This document shows, one piece after another, positions 25,079-34,102 of a DNA stretch of 64,000 nt. The notes below the pieces were generated by a model that was not told the DNA's origin, searched no databases, and was given only the letters and a program-made list of their open reading frames with translations. Positions within the stretch are counted from its first letter, which is position 1. The number at the start of each line of letters is the position of its first letter. A program made the translations under genes and the position numbers. The DNA is taken from NCBI RefSeq assembly GCF_002531825.1, contig NZ_NWSX01000008.1:1-64000 (forward strand), in the 5' to 3' direction. Origin of the DNA: Rhizobium sp. J15 (GTDB taxonomy: Bacteria > Pseudomonadota > Alphaproteobacteria > Rhizobiales > Rhizobiaceae).

Positions 25079-25621
25079 TCAGCGGCCGTAAGTGACTTCG
25101 ACAGACGCTTTGCCGAGCGTATTGGCCCTGACATAGAAGCCAACCATGGCGCCAGGGGCCGTGTCGGGCAGGGGCAGCTTGTCCACCGACAGCGCGTAGA
25201 CGGTGAACTGGTAGTGGTGCGGCGCATCGCCGGCCGGCGGGCAGGCGCCGCCATATCCCGAAGTGCCAAAGTCGGTGCGGCCTTCGACGGCGCCTTCGGG
25301 GAGCTTCTTCTCACTGCTTGCGCCGGTGGCGATCTTCGAGACATTTGCCGGAATGTTGAACACCGACCAGTGCCACCAGCCGGAACCCGTCGGCGCATCC
25401 GGATCGTAGGCCATGATGGCGAAGCTCTTGGTGCCTTCGGGAGCGCCGGACCAGGCGAGTTCCGGCGAAATGTTCTTGCCTGAGCAGCCGAAGCTGTTGA
25501 AGACCTGCGCCTCGGCCATGGCCTTGCCGGCGGTCAGATCGGTGGAGGTGAGCTTCATTTCGGCCTGTGCGGCCGTGGCGCCGATGAGGGACGTGGCGAG
25601 AAGTGCTGTTATGAAACGCAT
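25079..25621 (-). CDS. YbhB/YbcL family PEBP-like periplasmic protein
   Basis: 180 residues from ATG 25621 (AGGAAAG upstream). Signal peptide about 1-20 (ends AAQAE). The phosphatidylethanolamine-binding fold is recognisable from SPELAWSGAPEGTKSFAIMA, DPDAPTGSGWWHWSVFNIP and YGGACPPAGDAPHHYQF. The family is related to Raf-kinase-inhibitor proteins; the bacterial role is unclear. It lies next to an AraC-type regulator gene on the same strand (38 bp), which may control it. Confidence 0.9.
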   Translation of the reverse strand: MRFITALLATSLIGATAAQAEMKLTSTDLTAGKAMAEAQVFNSFGCSGKNISPELAWSGAPEGTKSFAIMAYDPDAPTGSGWWHWSVFNIPANVSKIATGASSEKKLPEGAVEGRTDFGTSGYGGACPPAGDAPHHYQFTVYALSVDKLPLPDTAPGAMVGFYVRANTLGKASVEVTYGR

Positions 25622-25659
25622 TTTGCTTTCCTGCGGTTGATGATGCCGCAGAGCTATCG

Positions 25660-26514
25660 TCACCGCGAAAGCGCGTCTGCCCCGCTATGCTCAACTTCTG
25701 TCCCGATCCGCTCAAACGGCTCGGATCCGTTGCGCACGTGGCGCGGGCTGACGCCGAACCGCTCCTTGAAGCGCGCCGCGAACTGGGACGGCGAGTCGTA
25801 ACCGACTTCGAGTGCGACCTGCGCCATGGAAAGGGCGGTCGTCTGAACAAGGGCGAGGGCCCTGTTCATGCGGGTATCGCTCAGGATTTCGCTGAAGCCG
25901 CTATTCTCGGCCGCCAGCCTGCGCCTGAGCGTCGCTTCGCTCATGTTGAACGCATGCGCCGCATGCCGCAGCGTCCAGCCGAAGGCCGGATCGGTTTCGA
26001 TCATCTGCCGCAGCCGGTCTTCGAGCCGGGAACTCCGGCTTTGGCCCAGCACCGCCCCTGATAGCGCAAACCAGGTGACGAGTTCCATCAGGCGTGCCTT
26101 GGCGATGGCGAAGGGAAGCCTGGCCAGATTGCCGGGCTGGCAGCAATAGTCGAACAAGGCGGCCGCTTCCGCCGGCATGCCGGAAGAACGCGCGGGAAGA
26201 GGCATCGACGGGACGGCAATCGAGCCCATGCGGGCATAGGCATCCTCGAACAATTGTCGAGGAACGGGAAGGGCGACGGTCTGATAGGGCTGCGGCGCCT
26301 TAGGGATGTTTTCCATCATCAGCGGCTGATAATCGGGCAGCAGGCCGTAGGCGCCGGCCTCGAACCGCAAAGCCTCGTCATGGACGGCGACGATCTTCGT
26401 TCCCGACAGCACCTGCATCAGCAGGGGGCTCGTGTTGACGAGCCGATAGAAACAGGCCCGCCCGCCCTGTCGGATCAAGGCTCCGGTTGGAATGGGAAAA
26501 TCCTCGTGTTCCAT
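25660..26514 (-). CDS. AraC family transcriptional regulator
   Basis: 284 residues from ATG 26514 (GGGGA upstream); ATG 26544 or 26661 are open alternatives. An N-terminal sensing domain of about 170 residues precedes the DNA-binding part with two helix-turn-helix motifs: AFNMSEATLRRRLAAENSGF and AQVALEVGYDSPSQFAARFK, then GVSPRHVR. Layout fits AraC regulators with cupin-like N-termini. Probable control of the downstream YbhB-like gene is inference from order and spacing. Confidence 0.85.
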   Translation of the reverse strand: MEHEDFPIPTGALIRQGGRACFYRLVNTSPLLMQVLSGTKIVAVHDEALRFEAGAYGLLPDYQPLMMENIPKAPQPYQTVALPVPRQLFEDAYARMGSIAVPSMPLPARSSGMPAEAAALFDYCCQPGNLARLPFAIAKARLMELVTWFALSGAVLGQSRSSRLEDRLRQMIETDPAFGWTLRHAAHAFNMSEATLRRRLAAENSGFSEILSDTRMNRALALVQTTALSMAQVALEVGYDSPSQFAARFKERFGVSPRHVRNGSEPFERIGTEVEHSGADALSR

Positions 26515-26728
26515 GCATTCCCCAGCGATACGATGATGGCTCATGCGCTCCGTCTGCCAGATCGCGAGACCGAAGCCAAGACAGCGAACACTAGAAGGGC
26601 GATTCCGGCAATAAGCCGGAGCGCGTAGAATTTTCCCGCCTGTCCCCGCGGTCTTTGCCAATTCCTCAATGAGAGGATTTATCCTTGTTGCGGGAATCTC
26701 AGCGATTCGGCCTCAGGACCCGCAGCCA

Positions 26729-27451
26729 ATGACCAGAGCAAGACGCCGCCGCATCATCCGCACCCGACGAACCGTGACCGGGGTCGTGCTCGTCGGCGCG
26801 ATCTCCTTTCTTGCCGGCATGACCGATGCGACCGGCCTTCTGCTGACCGGCGATTTCGTGTCCTTCATGACGGGCAACACGACGCGCGCCGCACTCGCCC
26901 TGAGCGACGGCAATCTCAATCACGCCGCTGTGCTGGTTTCGGCCATCCTCGTCTTCGTGCTCGGCAATGCGGCCGGAATCGTCATCTCGCACGTCTCTCA
27001 GCGCCGTATTTTCGTGATGCTCGGCAGCGTCAGCCTCGTTTTGGCGATCGCGTCGATGCTGACCATGCGGGACATGCTGATGATGCGCTTCTACATGATC
27101 GTCTTCGCCATGGGCATGGTGAACGCGGCCGTCGAGCATATCGAGGGCCTGCCGATCGGCCTGACCTATGTGACCGGCGCCCTGTCGCGGTTCGGCCGTG
27201 GCATCGGCCGGTGGATCATCGGCGATCGTCGCCTCGACTGGACGATCCAGATCGTGCCCTGGGGCGGAATGGTCCTCGGTGCGATCGCCGGCGCCGTCCT
27301 GACGCGGCTGGTGGGCGCGCATGCCCTGTGGCTGGTCTCCCTCTTCGCCATGGGATTGGCATTTGCCGCCATGCTCATCCCCCGGCCGCTGCAGCGGCGC
27401 TTCAACCAGAAGATCGCGGCGCATCGCTCGGCCATTGCCTCGGGGAAATAG
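26729..27451 (+). CDS. DUF1275 (YoaK) family membrane protein
   Basis: 240 residues from ATG 26729. Six membrane helices; the family signature is near the N-terminus (FLAGMTDATGLLLTGDFVSF followed by MTGNTTR) and again in IEGLPIGLTYVTGALSRFGR. The function of the family is not established; members are small membrane proteins sometimes linked to transport. It is divergent from the AraC gene. An Arg-rich start (RARRRRIIRTRR) sets a cytoplasmic N-terminus. Confidence 0.87.
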   Translation: MTRARRRRIIRTRRTVTGVVLVGAISFLAGMTDATGLLLTGDFVSFMTGNTTRAALALSDGNLNHAAVLVSAILVFVLGNAAGIVISHVSQRRIFVMLGSVSLVLAIASMLTMRDMLMMRFYMIVFAMGMVNAAVEHIEGLPIGLTYVTGALSRFGRGIGRWIIGDRRLDWTIQIVPWGGMVLGAIAGAVLTRLVGAHALWLVSLFAMGLAFAAMLIPRPLQRRFNQKIAAHRSAIASGK

Positions 27452-27520
27452 AACCGTCGCATTCCTGTCACCGGCGAATCGGATAGGAAGGATTGCCGTC
27501 CCATCCTCGAGGAGTAGGTC

Positions 27521-28306
27521 TTGTTCGTCGTCTCGAAGCTTGTCTGGGTTTTTGGTCAGCCGCTGTCGCTGGCATTCTTTCTCGTCTTCTTCGCCCTCGT
27601 CGCCGGCCTTTTGCGCTGGCGCATGCTGAGCGTCCTCAGCGCGACTGGCTCCGCCCTCATCCTTTTCGTCACGCTCTACACCACGACCGGCAATCTTCTG
27701 ATGCAGGATCTCGAGCAGCGCTTCGCCAAGCCGGCCGATCCGGATAGCCTGCAATGCATGATCGTGCTCGGCGGCGCCTTCGAAAACGAGGTCAACACGG
27801 CGCGCCATGGCATAGAATTCAACGCCGGCGCCGACCGCTTCGTCGAAGCCCTGCGGCTCGCGCAGAAATTTCCGCAGTCGCGCATCCTGATCTCAGGCGG
27901 CGACGGCTCGCTCTCGGGCATCTATGAAGGCGATGCGGCAGCCGCCGAGCGCTTCTTCCCGCTCTTCGGTGTCGGCAAGGATCGCCTGATCGAGGAGCGG
28001 CGATCGCGCACAACCTTCGAAAACGCCGTCAACACCAAGGAATTCCTGGCGAGCCAGGGGCTTGTCCATTGTCTGCTGATCACCTCGGGGTTCCATATGC
28101 CGCGCTCCGTCGGCATTTTTCGCAAGCTTGAAATCGACGTCGTGCCCTGGCCGACCGATTACCGCACCGATGGCGAGGTAAAGCTCGGCTTCGATTTCAC
28201 CCAGCCGAACCTCAATGCCCAGAACATGGCGACGGCGATCCGCGAATGGTACGGCCTGATCGGCTATTATCTCGCCGGCCGGACGTCGGAACTCTATCCG
28301 CGCTGA
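27521..28306 (+). CDS. YdcF family protein (DUF218, ElyC-like)
   Basis: 261 residues from TTG 27521, which has a good GGAG 7 nt upstream and no competing ATG. Two N-terminal membrane helices (about 7-27 and 34-54), then the DUF218 domain: MIVLGGAFENEV, RILISGGDGSLSG, RSRTTFENAVNTKEFL, CLLITSGFHMPRSVGIFRKL. This matches ElyC/SanA-type proteins involved in envelope integrity and undecaprenyl-phosphate metabolism; the rhizobial role is inferred. Confidence 0.87.
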   Translation: MFVVSKLVWVFGQPLSLAFFLVFFALVAGLLRWRMLSVLSATGSALILFVTLYTTTGNLLMQDLEQRFAKPADPDSLQCMIVLGGAFENEVNTARHGIEFNAGADRFVEALRLAQKFPQSRILISGGDGSLSGIYEGDAAAAERFFPLFGVGKDRLIEERRSRTTFENAVNTKEFLASQGLVHCLLITSGFHMPRSVGIFRKLEIDVVPWPTDYRTDGEVKLGFDFTQPNLNAQNMATAIREWYGLIGYYLAGRTSELYPR

Positions 28307-28307
28307 G

Positions 28308-28781
28308 CTATTTCTTCGAGATGGTGACGAACTTCGTGCCGCGCACCCGCGCCGTCACGATGCAGGGATCGCCCTCGGTGCGGTCGCAGAAACGCGGATG
28401 CATCTTCATTGCCAGCACCATGTTGCCGAAGCGCTGGACGAAGTCGTAGCCGTAGATCTGCGCCGTCGCGATCATGAAATAGCCGCCTTCGGCGACCTGC
28501 AGGTAGAAATTATAGGTGCAGCCGTCGTCGTTGCATTGCGGCCCCTTCTGCCCGTCGCAGGTCAGCAGGCCCTCGTTGACCACCGCGTCGATCAGCCCGT
28601 CATTGTTGATGTCCTGCCGGATAACGAAGCCGTCGGCGAATTCGGCCGCCTTGCACTGCTCCTGGAAGTGTTTCTTCTCGTAGATCTCCGGATCGGAGAT
28701 CAGCGATTGCTGGCCGAAGGCGGCAACGGGCACGGCAAGCAGCAGGACGATATTGAGAAGGGCGAGCACCAGCGGTTTCAC
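28308..28781 (-). CDS. exported hypothetical protein with Ca-loop-like motif
   Basis: 157 residues. Signal peptide about 1-23 (ends AAFGQQ). The mature part has DINNDGLIDAV, an FG-GAP/EF-hand-like acidic loop, and several cysteines (EQCKAAEF, LLTCDGQ, PQCNDDGC, RFC, PCIV) that probably pair outside the cytoplasm. No enzyme motif. It converges on the YdcF-like gene, with stops one base apart. Confidence 0.7.
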   Translation of the reverse strand: MKPLVLALLNIVLLLAVPVAAFGQQSLISDPEIYEKKHFQEQCKAAEFADGFVIRQDINNDGLIDAVVNEGLLTCDGQKGPQCNDDGCTYNFYLQVAEGGYFMIATAQIYGYDFVQRFGNMVLAMKMHPRFCDRTEGDPCIVTARVRGTKFVTISKK

Positions 28782-28894
28782 GGCTTTCCTCTTTTGGATA
28801 AAGGCTCCATCGCCTGGCTTTATGGCCGCCCCGCCTTGCGCCGCCCTTGCCGCCGTGGTTCTTTCGGTGGATTTCTGCCGGTTCCGGGGTTCGC

Positions 28895-29530
28895 ATGTCC
28901 TTGCTCGTCTATCTCGATTATGCCGGCATTGCGCTTTTTGCCGCCACCGGCGCGCTCGCCGCCTCGCGCAAGCAGCTGGACCTGATCGGCTTTCTGTTTT
29001 TCGCCATGGTGACGGGAACCGGTGGCGGCACCGTGCGCGATATCGTGCTCGGCCGCGTGCCGGTCTTCTGGGTGCTGAACCCCGCCTATATCCTCGTCTG
29101 CTGCGTCATGGGCGTCCTCGTTTTCTTCACCGCCCATCTTCTGGAATCGCGCTATCGCCTGCTGATCTGGCTGGATGCGATCGGTCTTGCCGCCTATTGC
29201 GTGCTCGGCGCGGCCAAGGGCCTTGCCGCAACCGGTTCGCCGACCATCGCGATCGTCACCGGCACGCTGACGGCGACCTTCGGCGGCATCCTGCGCGATC
29301 TGATGGCAAACGAGCCTTCCGTTCTGTTGCGGCCGGAAATCTACGTGACGGCCGCTCTCGTCGGCGCGAGCGTCTTCACGCTCGCCAATGCGCTGGAGAT
29401 GCAGCTCTATCTGGCGTCCGCCTGCGGCGTCGTGGCGGCCTTTGCCGTGCGCGGCGGCGCCCTCTGGTTCGGCTGGACCTTCCCGACCTACAAGCACAAG
29501 CCCGGCCGGCATCCCGACGATGTCATGTGA
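28895..29530 (+). CDS. trimeric intracellular cation channel family protein (YicG/UPF0126)
   Basis: 211 residues from ATG 28895. About seven membrane helices formed by two repeats of the UPF0126 domain; the glycine-rich signatures are GTGGGTVRDIVLGRVPVFW and TATFGGILRDLMANEPSVLL. Bacterial members form TRIC-like trimeric cation channels. The last residues (KPGRHPDDVM) are cytoplasmic. It converges on irr, 12 bp apart. Confidence 0.9.
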   Translation: MSLLVYLDYAGIALFAATGALAASRKQLDLIGFLFFAMVTGTGGGTVRDIVLGRVPVFWVLNPAYILVCCVMGVLVFFTAHLLESRYRLLIWLDAIGLAAYCVLGAAKGLAATGSPTIAIVTGTLTATFGGILRDLMANEPSVLLRPEIYVTAALVGASVFTLANALEMQLYLASACGVVAAFAVRGGALWFGWTFPTYKHKPGRHPDDVM

Positions 29531-29542
29531 GGCGGCTTTGGG

Positions 29543-29971
29543 TCAGCCTTGCTTCGCCCGCAGGCGGATCACCACGTCGACATGGGCGATCTCCATGCCT
29601 TCGGGCGGCTCCGGCAGATTGCCGATCGTCAGGTTGCTGACGGGAATATCGAGCACCTCGTTCTCGCCTTCGACGAAGAAATGGTGATGGTCGGAAACAT
29701 TGGTGTCGAAATAGGTCTTGGCGCTCTCGACGGCGAGAACACGAATGAGGCCGGCTTCCGTGAACTGGTGCAGCGTATTGTAGACGGTCGCCAGCGAAAC
29801 CGGCACGCCGGCGGCGACCGCCTCCTCGTGGAGTTCCTCGACGGTCAGATGCCGGTCGCCCTTGGCAAACAGGAGGTCGCCGAGCGCGACGCGCTGGCGG
29901 GTGGGGCGCAGGCCAGCGCCGCGCAGCCTTACCTCTATGGCGATCGGGGACGCACCCGTCATCAAGACCAA
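29543..29971 (-). CDS. irr: Fur family iron-response regulator Irr
   Basis: 142 residues (ATG 29971; ATG 29962 also possible). Winged helix about 15-80 (GLRPTRQRVALGDLLF, LATVYNTLHQFTEAG), then a dimerisation domain with the heme-binding HHH at 95-97 (SDHHHFF). The N-terminal heme motif (GCPWH) of Bradyrhizobium Irr is absent, as in other Rhizobium Irr proteins. Irr represses iron-demanding pathways when iron is low. It is divergent from fabA, an arrangement known in Rhizobium. I could not find a convincing ICE box in the 292-bp gap. Confidence 0.93.
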   Translation of the reverse strand: MVLMTGASPIAIEVRLRGAGLRPTRQRVALGDLLFAKGDRHLTVEELHEEAVAAGVPVSLATVYNTLHQFTEAGLIRVLAVESAKTYFDTNVSDHHHFFVEGENEVLDIPVSNLTIGNLPEPPEGMEIAHVDVVIRLRAKQG

Positions 29972-30171
29972 CTCCGGTTATTCCTGCATAAAGCAATCAT
30001 GTTTCTTCAAGCGGTATAACTTTTGCATCGCGGCCTTTCAATAGTTCAATGGGGACAGGAGCCTGATAAAGGCGGCAAAAACGGGCTTCTGACGCAAATA
30101 GGTCTGGTCGCGGCCCTAGCCTTCCTGTATGCGACCACCAAATAAAGGCGAGAGCCTGGTCCGGAGCCATG

Positions 30172-30199
30172 AATGAAGCTGCCTTGCTCATGCTTCATT
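30172..30199. promoter_or_regulatory. inverted repeat upstream of fabA
   Basis: Perfect 8-nt arms AATGAAGC (30172-30179) and GCTTCATT (30192-30199) around 12 nt, about 65 bp before the fabA start. TTGGAC at 30211 could be a -35 element, but no good -10 follows. It may be an operator for the fab genes or for irr; this is inference from position and symmetry only. Confidence 0.3.
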
Positions 30200-30263
30200 T
30201 TCTGAAGAACTTGGACTACACGTTCACATCCATCGGCTTCACGCGGGGGGAAAAAGAAACTTT

Positions 30264-30779
30264 ATGACCACCAGACAGTCCAGCTTCTCGTACGAAGAAC
30301 TCATCGCCTGCGCACATGGCGACCTGTTCGGCCCCGGCAATGCGCAGCTTCCGCTGCCGCCCATGCTGATGGTTCACCGCATCACGGAAATTTCCGAAAC
30401 GGGCGGAGCCTTCGACAAGGGTTATCTGCGCGCCGCATACGACGTACGCCCCGACGACTGGTATTTTCCCTGCCATTTCGAAGGCAACCCGATCATGCCG
30501 GGCTGCCTCGGCCTCGACGGCATGTGGCAGCTGACTGGCTTCTTCCTGGGCTGGCTCGGTGAGGAAGGCCGCGGCATGGCGCTTTCAACAGGCGAAGTGA
30601 AATTCAAGGGCATGGTGCGCCCGCACACGAAGCTGATCGAATACGGCATCGACTTCAAGCGCGTCATGCGCGGCCGGCTGGTGCTCGGCACCGCCGACGG
30701 CTGGCTGAAGGCGGACGGTGAAACCATTTATCAGGCGACCGACCTTCGTGTCGGTCTGTCGAAAGAAAAGACGGCCTGA
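30264..30779 (+). CDS. fabA: 3-hydroxyacyl-ACP dehydratase/isomerase FabA
   Basis: 171 residues, the family's usual length. Single hot-dog domain with active-site His71 ([11 protein letters not shown]) and Asp85 (LGLDGMWQ). FabA dehydrates 3-hydroxydecanoyl-ACP and isomerises the trans-2 product to cis-3, the branch point to unsaturated fatty acids. First gene of fabA-fabB-fabI: 44 bp before fabB on the same strand, and divergent from irr. Confidence 0.97.
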   Translation: MTTRQSSFSYEELIACAHGDLFGPGNAQLPLPPMLMVHRITEISETGGAFDKGYLRAAYDVRPDDWYFPCHFEGNPIMPGCLGLDGMWQLTGFFLGWLGEEGRGMALSTGEVKFKGMVRPHTKLIEYGIDFKRVMRGRLVLGTADGWLKADGETIYQATDLRVGLSKEKTA

Positions 30780-30823
30780 ACCGCATTTCGAGCGGCTGAC
30801 GAAAACAACAAAGGTTTGATCAG

Positions 30824-32056
30824 ATGAGACGGGTAGTTGTTACGGGTCTGGGTATCGTGTCCTCGATCGGAAACGACGCGGCCGAGGTCACCGAATCCTT
30901 GCGGCAGGCAAAGTCGGGTATTTCCTTCTCCAGCGATTTCGCGGAACACGGCTTCAAGTGCCAGGTTTGGGGCAGCCCCAAGCTCGGCGCCGCGGAGCTG
31001 GCTGAACTGGTGGATCGCCGCGCCATGCGCTTCCTGTCGCAGGGCGGCGCCTGGAACCATGTGGCCATGAAGCAGGCCCTTGCCGATTCCGGCCTGGAAG
31101 AGAAGGACTACGCGCAGAACGAGCGCGTCGGCATCATCATGGGTTCCGGCGGTCCCTCCACCCGCACGCTCATCGAGGCCGCCGATATCACCACGAAGAA
31201 CAACAGCCCGAAGCGCATCGGCCCCTTTGCCGTGCCGAAGGCGATGTCCTCCACCGCATCCGCGACGCTGGCAACCTGGTTCAAGCTCCACGGCGTCAAC
31301 TATTCGATCTCGTCGGCCTGCTCGACTTCGGCGCATTGCATCGGCAACGCGGCCGAGATGATCCAGTGGGGCAAGCAGGACATGGTATTCGCCGGCGGCC
31401 ATGAGGATCTCGACTGGACCATGTCCAATCTCTTCGACGCCATGGGCGCCATGTCCTCCAAATACAACGACACGCCGGACACCGCCTCGCGCGCCTATGA
31501 CGCCAACCGCGACGGTTTCGTCATCGCGGGCGGCGCCGGCGTGCTGGTGCTCGAGGAGCTGGAGCGCGCCAAGGCCCGCGGCGCCAAGATCTATGCTGAA
31601 ATCGTCGGCTACGGCGCAACCTCTGATGGCTACGACATGGTCGCTCCCTCGGGCGAGGGCGCTGTCCGCTGCATGCGCCAGGCGCTTGCGACCGTGAAGG
31701 GCGACGTCGACTACATCAACACCCACGGCACGTCGACGCCGGTCGGCGACAGCAAGGAAATCGGCGCCATCCGCGAGGTCTTCGGATCCAAGATCCCGCA
31801 TATCCAGTCGACCAAGTCGCTGACGGGCCATTCGCTCGGCGCCGCCGGTGTGCAGGAATCGATCTATTCCCTGCTGATGATGCAGCAAGGCTTCATCGGC
31901 GAAAGCGCCCATATCACCGAACTCGATCCCGAATTCGAAGGCGTGCCGATCGTGCGCAAGCGTATCGACGATGCGAAGATCGATATCGCTCTTTCCAATT
32001 CCTTCGGCTTCGGCGGGACGAACGCCACGCTCGTCTTCCAGCGCTATAACGGATAA
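30824..32056 (+). CDS. fabB: 3-oxoacyl-ACP synthase I FabB
   Basis: 410 residues. Thiolase fold with the Cys-His-His triad: Cys166 (SSACSTSAH), His301 ([12 protein letters not shown]) and His336 ([12 protein letters not shown]). FabB condenses malonyl-ACP with acyl-ACP, including cis-3-decenoyl-ACP from FabA, so the pair defines unsaturated fatty acid synthesis. The stop is 4 bp before the fabI start. Confidence 0.97.
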   Translation: MRRVVVTGLGIVSSIGNDAAEVTESLRQAKSGISFSSDFAEHGFKCQVWGSPKLGAAELAELVDRRAMRFLSQGGAWNHVAMKQALADSGLEEKDYAQNERVGIIMGSGGPSTRTLIEAADITTKNNSPKRIGPFAVPKAMSSTASATLATWFKLHGVNYSISSACSTSAHCIGNAAEMIQWGKQDMVFAGGHEDLDWTMSNLFDAMGAMSSKYNDTPDTASRAYDANRDGFVIAGGAGVLVLEELERAKARGAKIYAEIVGYGATSDGYDMVAPSGEGAVRCMRQALATVKGDVDYINTHGTSTPVGDSKEIGAIREVFGSKIPHIQSTKSLTGHSLGAAGVQESIYSLLMMQQGFIGESAHITELDPEFEGVPIVRKRIDDAKIDIALSNSFGFGGTNATLVFQRYNG

Positions 32057-32060
32057 TAAT

Positions 32061-32867
32061 ATGACTGGAATCATGCAGGGTAAGCGCGGCCTCATCATGG
32101 GCGTCGCAAACAACCATTCGATTGCCTGGGGGATTTCAAAAGCGCTCGCCGCACAGGGTGCGGAACTCGCCTTCACCTATCAGGGCGATGCGCTCGGCAA
32201 GCGCGTCAGGCCGCTTGCTTCCGAGGTCAATTCGGATTTCGTGCTGCCTTGCGATGTCGAGGATATCGCTTCCGTCGATGCTGTGGTCGACTCGATCGGC
32301 GAGCGCTGGGGCAAGCTCGATTTCATCGTCCATGCCATCGGCTTCTCCGACAAGAACGAGCTGAAGGGTCTCTACGCCGATACGACGCGCGAGAATTTCA
32401 GCCGCACCATGGTCATTTCCTGTTTCTCCTTCACGGAGATCGCCAGGCGCTGCGCTCCGCTGATGGAAGACGGCGGCGCGATGCTGACGCTGACCTACAA
32501 CGGCTCGACGCGCGTCATCCCGAACTACAACGTCATGGGCGTCGCCAAGGCAGCGCTCGAGGCTTCGGTGCGCTATCTCGCCGCCGATTACGGCCCGCGC
32601 GGCATCCGCGTCAACGGCATTTCAGCCGGCCCGATCCGTACGCTTGCCGGCGCCGGCATTTCGGATGCGCGCGCAATCCTCTCCTGGAACCAGCGCAATG
32701 CGCCGCTGCGCAAGACGGTGACGATCGACCAGGTCGGCAACTCGGCGCTCTACCTGCTTTCGGACCTTTCCGCCGGCGTCACCGGCGAGATCCATTTCGT
32801 CGATGCCGGCTTCAACATCACCTCGATGCCGACGCTGGAAACGCTGCGCAAGGCGGACGTCGAGTAA
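32061..32867 (+). CDS. fabI: enoyl-ACP reductase (NADH) FabI
   Basis: 268 residues from ATG 32061, right after fabB. SDR fold: cofactor region GLIMGVANNHSIAWGIS and catalytic residues Tyr146, Tyr156 and Lys163 (NYNVMGVAK, the FabI Y-x6-K spacing). It reduces trans-2-enoyl-ACP in the last step of each elongation round, and is the target of triclosan in other bacteria. Last gene of the operon, followed by a strong terminator. Confidence 0.96.
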   Translation: MTGIMQGKRGLIMGVANNHSIAWGISKALAAQGAELAFTYQGDALGKRVRPLASEVNSDFVLPCDVEDIASVDAVVDSIGERWGKLDFIVHAIGFSDKNELKGLYADTTRENFSRTMVISCFSFTEIARRCAPLMEDGGAMLTLTYNGSTRVIPNYNVMGVAKAALEASVRYLAADYGPRGIRVNGISAGPIRTLAGAGISDARAILSWNQRNAPLRKTVTIDQVGNSALYLLSDLSAGVTGEIHFVDAGFNITSMPTLETLRKADVE

Positions 32868-32882
32868 GCGCATCCCGATCGA

Positions 32883-32927
32883 AAACAAAAAGGCCGTGCG
32901 CAGATGATGCGCACGGCCTTTTTGTTT
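32883..32927. terminator. bidirectional rho-independent terminator after fabI
   Basis: Perfect 20-nt arms (32883-32902 / 32908-32927) around GATGA, with A-rich and T-rich ends on either side. It lies between the convergent fabI and methyltransferase genes and can serve both directions. Confidence 0.95.
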
Positions 32928-32962
32928 GGCCGATCGGCCGGCACCGAGCCGGCTGAACAGTC

Positions 32963-33979
32963 TTATTTTTTCGCCCACAGCACCTTGAAGCGGGCGTTGC
33001 GGCAGGTTTCGCCGCTCTCCCTGAAATTCGCCGCCAGAACCGGCTCGTAAGGCAGGCCGCGATTGGCGACGAGCATCAGGCGGCCGCCGCCGCGAAGGGC
33101 GGATGCGGCGGCCTTGATCATCGCTTGGCCGAGCGACGGCTCGGCCGCATGGCCCTCATGGAAGGGCGGGTTCATGATGACGAGATCGTATTTGTCCTTG
33201 ACCGGTTCGCCCGCCAGATCGTGCCAGAAGAAGCGCACAGGCGCGTTCGGGCAGTTCTCCGCCAGATTGTCCTTGGCGGCTTCCAGGCTCGCGTGGTTGG
33301 CCTCGTATAGGTCGAGGCGCGCAAGTCCGCGCGATCTCTGAGCCATCTCGACGGAGAGATAGCCCCATCCCGCGCCGAAATCCGCGACGTCGCCGGTGAA
33401 GTCCTGCGGCAGGCGCGAGGCAAGCAGTTCCGATCCGGCGTCGATCCGGTCGTGCGAGAACATGCCGGCACTCGCATGGAAGCGGTCGTCGACCCGCACC
33501 GGCGCTTTCGCCAGCTTGGAGACGATCTCTCCCGTCTCCGCCGGCCGGCCGAACCAGAAGGCGACGCCGTGGTACTTCGGCATGTGGTCGATGGCGAGGC
33601 CGAAGCCTTCCATGCGCTTGCGCAGCGGCTGGATGCCGTCTTCCTTGGCGCCGGCAACGACGATCAGGCCGCCGGCCCGCGTGCGGCTGATCGCGGCGGC
33701 GAGGTTCGCCTCGTTCTCGCCCTTGTGCTTCGTGCAGAGCACCAGAGCGGCATCATAATCCTCGCCGTCGATCTCAGGCGTGGCTTCGATCCGCTGCGCC
33801 AGCAGCTGCCGATAGAGCGGACGGAAGCCCTGGACGGCGCTGAGCGAGGCGGCAAAGCCTTCGGGCAGCTGAAAGCCTGCCTCGGCGCCGAGGAAGAGCA
33901 CGCGCTCGCCCTCGCCGGGCGCCTGGACTGTGCCGCTGGCAAAGGGATGGAACAGGGTCTTCAGCGTCTCGCGGCTCAT
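32963..33979 (-). CDS. class I SAM-dependent methyltransferase, RsmC-like
   Basis: 338 residues. Two-lobe layout of RsmC/RlmG enzymes: a degenerate N-terminal methyltransferase-like lobe, then the catalytic lobe from about 165 with VADFGAGWGYLSVEMAQ (SAM binding) and the N-modification motif NPPFHEG near 268. RsmC methylates G1207 of 16S rRNA at N2; that target is likely but not certain. The gene is convergent with fabI and downstream of pnp, from which a terminator separates it. Confidence 0.85.
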   Translation of the reverse strand: MSRETLKTLFHPFASGTVQAPGEGERVLFLGAEAGFQLPEGFAASLSAVQGFRPLYRQLLAQRIEATPEIDGEDYDAALVLCTKHKGENEANLAAAISRTRAGGLIVVAGAKEDGIQPLRKRMEGFGLAIDHMPKYHGVAFWFGRPAETGEIVSKLAKAPVRVDDRFHASAGMFSHDRIDAGSELLASRLPQDFTGDVADFGAGWGYLSVEMAQRSRGLARLDLYEANHASLEAAKDNLAENCPNAPVRFFWHDLAGEPVKDKYDLVIMNPPFHEGHAAEPSLGQAMIKAAASALRGGGRLMLVANRGLPYEPVLAANFRESGETCRNARFKVLWAKK

Positions 33980-34003
33980 GGATCTCGTCTCGATTTCGGA
34001 TGC

Positions 34004-34031
34004 AAAAAGGGCGCGGAAGATTCCCGCGCCC
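34004..34031 (-). terminator. rho-independent terminator downstream of pnp
   Basis: On the minus strand the arms GGGCGCGG (34024-34031) and CCGCGCCC (34009-34016) are followed by TTTTTG. It ends the pnp transcript about 70 bp after the stop codon. Confidence 0.8.
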
Positions 34032-34042
34032 GGAGCTAAGTC

Positions 34043-34091
34043 TGCGCATAAACTTTGCGAAAATCGGTTTCGATTTTCCAGCCTATGCGCG
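34043..34091. repeat. rhizobial palindromic repeat
   Basis: Nested arms TGCGCATA...TATGCGC(G) and GAAAATCG...CGATTTTC around GTTT, between the pnp stop and its terminator. It has the form of the common rhizobial element whose copies start near TGCGCAT and end near ATGCGC. Confidence 0.6.
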
Positions 34092-34102
34092 GGAAGGGCG
34101 GC

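Noticed and set aside
29972..30263. Irr/ICE or iron box between irr and fabA
   Set aside because: No segment matched the TTTAGAA-type ICE palindrome closely enough to call.
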